A DNA stretch of 8,559 bases from positions 1 to 8,559 of the forward strand of contig JAFLJU010000402.1 in the NCBI GenBank assembly GCA_022712835.1, read 5' to 3'. This document shows, in pieces, positions 6,640 to 8,559 of this stretch (position 1 is the stretch's first letter; each line of letters opens with the position of its first letter). The position numbers and the translations under genes are program-made. The notes under the pieces were generated by a model. The model saw only the letters and a program-made list of their open reading frames with translations. It was not told the DNA's origin and did no database searches. The DNA comes from Desulfobacteraceae bacterium (GTDB taxonomy: Bacteria > Desulfobacterota > Desulfobacteria > Desulfobacterales > Desulfobacteraceae).

Positions 6640-6660
6640 AACGGGCATTTGCCCGTTTTT
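6640..6660 (+). terminator. Intrinsic terminator after tRNA-Gly, upstream of rimP
   Basis: AACGGGC (6640-6646) pairs with GCCCGTT (6651-6657) around the 4-base loop ATTT, and five Ts (6656-6660) end the hairpin. It would end the tRNA-Gly transcript and any readthrough from pheT. Because it lies 43 bases before rimP with no obvious promoter in between, it may also act as an attenuator for rimP-nusA. Confidence 0.8.
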
Positions 6661-6703
6661 GTATTTGTGGATGTGCAAAATTTTAAGGGGTTGTGGTTGT
6701 ATT

Positions 6704-7180
6704 ATGGGTATTGGGAATCAAAATAATTCGGGGACGCTGGCAGGAAAAATATGGGCGGTTGCTTTGCCCCTTTGCCAGGATGAAAATCTCGAGCTTGTGC
6801 ATGTCGAATATCTTTCCGGTGATGACGAAGCAATGGTCCGGGTATATATTGACAAGCCCGGGGGGATCTCCATGGATGACTGTGTTTCTGTTAGTCGTCA
6901 GTTGGGTGATTTGATCGATATCCAGTTGGAACGCATGGATAGATATCGGCTTGAAGTTTCCTCTCCCGGCCCAAACCGGCCTTTAAATAAAAAGGAAGAT
7001 TTCCGCCGTTTCACCGGTGAAACAATTAAAATTGAAACATACGAGGCAATCGAGGGGCAGAAAAAGTTTACCGGTCTCCTTGAGGAGACAAACGATGATT
7101 CTGTTGTCATTGCATTTGATGGTAAAAAAGTTGAAATAGCAGACCTTATGATCAGTAAAGCAATGCTTGCGGGTCAGTAA
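6704..7180 (+). CDS. rimP: Ribosome maturation factor RimP
   Basis: Assists 30S subunit maturation, acting around S12 and the central pseudoknot in E. coli. It is 158 residues (E. coli 150). The N-terminal alpha/beta domain (about 11-87) has LVHVEYLSGDDEAMVRVYID and the GGISMDDCVSVSRQLGDLID block. The family hallmark YRLEVSSPGPNRPL is at 81-94. The C-terminal SH3-like domain (about 95-155) has FRRFTGETIKIET and FTGLLEETNDDSVVIAFDG. ATG 6704 is chosen because family similarity starts soon after it. Starts at 6659 or 6671 would add a cysteine-rich, non-family N-terminus, and 6659 lies in the terminator T-tract. AAGGGG (6685-6690) is the likely SD at a longish 13-base spacing. nusA starts 17 bases downstream. 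Confidence 0.96.
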   Translation: MGIGNQNNSGTLAGKIWAVALPLCQDENLELVHVEYLSGDDEAMVRVYIDKPGGISMDDCVSVSRQLGDLIDIQLERMDRYRLEVSSPGPNRPLNKKEDFRRFTGETIKIETYEAIEGQKKFTGLLEETNDDSVVIAFDGKKVEIADLMISKAMLAGQ

Positions 7181-7197
7181 ACTGGAGAACGCTTAAC

Positions 7198-8559
7198 ATG
7201 TTTATCACAGATATTAAAAGGGTAATTGACCAAGTAAGCCGTGAGAAGGGCATAGATGCAGAAATACTCATAAGCACAATCAAAGAGGCCATTGTTTCTG
7301 CCGCAAGGAAGAAAATAGGGCCCCGGGCAGACATTGAGGTTCATTATGATGCAAAAAGCGGCGATGTTGAGGTGTTCCATTTTAAAGAGGTTGTTGAAGA
7401 AGTAGAATATGCCGATAGTGAGCTGACATTGGATGAAGGATATGAATATGATCCTGAATGTGAAATCGGTGATAGCCTGGGTATCCGTATCGACACCGAA
7501 GATTTTGGCCGAATAGCGGCCCAGTCAGCCAAGCAGGTGATTATTCAAAAAATGCGGGAAGCTGAGAGAAATGCGATATTTGAAAATTTTATCAGCAAAA
7601 AAGGTAAAATTATTAACGGCATTGTCCAGCGGTTTGATCGAGGGAATCTCGTGGTGAACTTAGGTCAGGCAGAAGCTATTTTAAGACCCCGGGACCAGAT
7701 GCCCAAGGAAAATTATAAACGGGGAGATAGAATCCGGGCCTATGTTCAGGATGTGCTTGAAGAATCCAAAGGTGCCCAGATTCTTCTATCAAGGACCCAT
7801 CCCGAATTTTTAACGGAATTGTTTAAAACTGAGGTGCCAGAGGTGGCTGAAGGGATTGTTAGCATTCGAGCCTCTGCCAGGGTGCCTGGGTTAAGGGCAA
7901 AGATTGCCGTTTCTTCAATCGATTCTGATGTGGATCCTGTGGGTGCTTGTGTGGGGATGAAGGGAAACCGGGTTCAGAGTATCGTCCAGGAGCTTAGGGG
8001 CGAGAAGATTGATATCGTGCAATGGAGCCCGGATATTGCCAGGTTTGTTTGCAATGCGCTTTCTCCGGCTGAGATTGCCAGGGTGATCATAGACGAAGAA
8101 AATAAATCCATGGAAGTCATTGTGAGTGATGAATACCTTTCCATTGCCATCGGCAAGGGGGGGCAAAATGTTTCTTTGGCCTGTGAAATAACCGGGTGGC
8201 ATCTGGAAGTGACCAGTGAAGAAGATTATAGCCGTGAGGTTAAGCAAGGGTACGATAGCCTTATGAAATTGAGTAACGTGGGAATGGCCATGGCCGAAAC
8301 GTTGTTCAAGGCAGGATATGCCTCTGTTTTAGATATTTCGGAATCAACCGATGAAGATCTTGCTTCTGTGATGGCTATCCCAATTGAGGATGCCCAAAGC
8401 ACCATCGAAGAATCTAAACAGATATTGGAACAGGAGCGTCTGGAACTAATCCAGAAACGATTGGATAGAGAACAGGAACGTTTGGCCAAAGAGCAAGAAC
8501 GTCAGGCCCAAGAGCAGGCATCTGCCGAGGCCAAAGATCTTGTAGATACTGAGCCGACT
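7198..8559 (+). CDS. nusA: Transcription termination/antitermination factor NusA (partial, C-terminal tail outside window)
   Basis: Binds RNA polymerase and nascent RNA, modulating pausing, intrinsic and Rho termination, and rRNA antitermination. 454 codons are visible and the frame is open at the window edge. Domains in order: N-terminal polymerase-binding domain (about 1-125; GIDAEILISTIKEAIVSAAR), S1 (about 135-200; KGKIINGIVQRFDRGNLVVN), KH1 (about 230-300; GxxG = GMKG at 253-256), KH2 (about 302-345; GKGG at 319-322 in SIAIGKGGQNVSLACEITGW), and one acidic-repeat-like helix-hairpin-helix segment (about 359-410; ETLFKAGYASVLDISESTDE). From about 410 it becomes a Glu/Gln/Arg-rich helix with EQER repeats, likely coiled-coil, running off the window. 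ATG 7198 has GGAG (7184-7187) as SD. It is co-transcribed with rimP; infB would be expected next but is not visible. Confidence 0.97.
   Translation, partial: MFITDIKRVIDQVSREKGIDAEILISTIKEAIVSAARKKIGPRADIEVHYDAKSGDVEVFHFKEVVEEVEYADSELTLDEGYEYDPECEIGDSLGIRIDTEDFGRIAAQSAKQVIIQKMREAERNAIFENFISKKGKIINGIVQRFDRGNLVVNLGQAEAILRPRDQMPKENYKRGDRIRAYVQDVLEESKGAQILLSRTHPEFLTELFKTEVPEVAEGIVSIRASARVPGLRAKIAVSSIDSDVDPVGACVGMKGNRVQSIVQELRGEKIDIVQWSPDIARFVCNALSPAEIARVIIDEENKSMEVIVSDEYLSIAIGKGGQNVSLACEITGWHLEVTSEEDYSREVKQGYDSLMKLSNVGMAMAETLFKAGYASVLDISESTDEDLASVMAIPIEDAQSTIEESKQILEQERLELIQKRLDREQERLAKEQERQAQEQASAEAKDLVDTEPT

Noticed and set aside
6659..6703. Longer RimP N-terminus starting at TTG 6659 or ATG 6671
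   Set aside because: 6659 begins inside the terminator T-tract, and the added cysteine-rich residues are unlike RimP.
7152..8489. Several minus-strand frames of 60-110 codons
   Set aside because: All are antisense to nusA, whose S1 and KH motifs are continuous on the plus strand.

Overview
This window looks like core chromosome from a Gram-negative anaerobe of the Desulfobacterota (former Deltaproteobacteria), probably a Desulfobacter or Desulfobacula relative. That placement is inferred from the protein sequences as I recall the families (IF3 N-terminus, four-cysteine PheS, NusA with one acidic-repeat-like domain) and from moderate GC. No database search was possible. I see no mobile element, CRISPR array, prophage or defence system. 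Almost everything here is translation and transcription housekeeping, and I found no convincing undescribed system.

Layout. Positions 1-906 (minus strand) hold most of a type-2 dGTP triphosphohydrolase, cut off at its C-terminal end by the window edge. A 107-base divergent intergenic stretch separates it from a plus-strand zinc-dependent nucleoside deaminase of the TadA/CDA superfamily (1014-1574). A good sigma70-type promoter (1582-1610) then starts the infC-rpmI-rplT-pheS-pheT cluster (1676-6410), encoding IF3, L35, L20 and both subunits of phenylalanyl-tRNA synthetase. A strong hairpin with a T-tract lies between infC and rpmI and is the most likely attenuation or autoregulation point of this operon.

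No terminator is visible after pheT. A near-consensus promoter (6419-6447) begins 9 bases downstream of the pheT stop and drives a tRNA-Gly(CCC) gene (6459-6534). A 105-base trailer and an intrinsic terminator (6640-6660) follow, and then rimP (6704-7180) and nusA (7198 to the window end, C-terminal tail incomplete). A tRNA gene and terminator ahead of rimP-nusA recall the E. coli metY-rimP-nusA operon, but with a glycine tRNA in place of initiator tRNA.

How the genes work together: IF3, L35/L20, PheRS, tRNA-Gly and RimP (30S maturation) all serve ribosome assembly and translation. NusA controls pausing, termination and antitermination, and may act on the terminator upstream of its own gene. 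The points most worth a second look are regulatory: the tRNA/terminator leader of rimP-nusA, whose terminator arms repeat the tRNA acceptor stem; the hairpin before rpmI; the poorly spaced GTG start of infC; and the EQER-rich tail of NusA.
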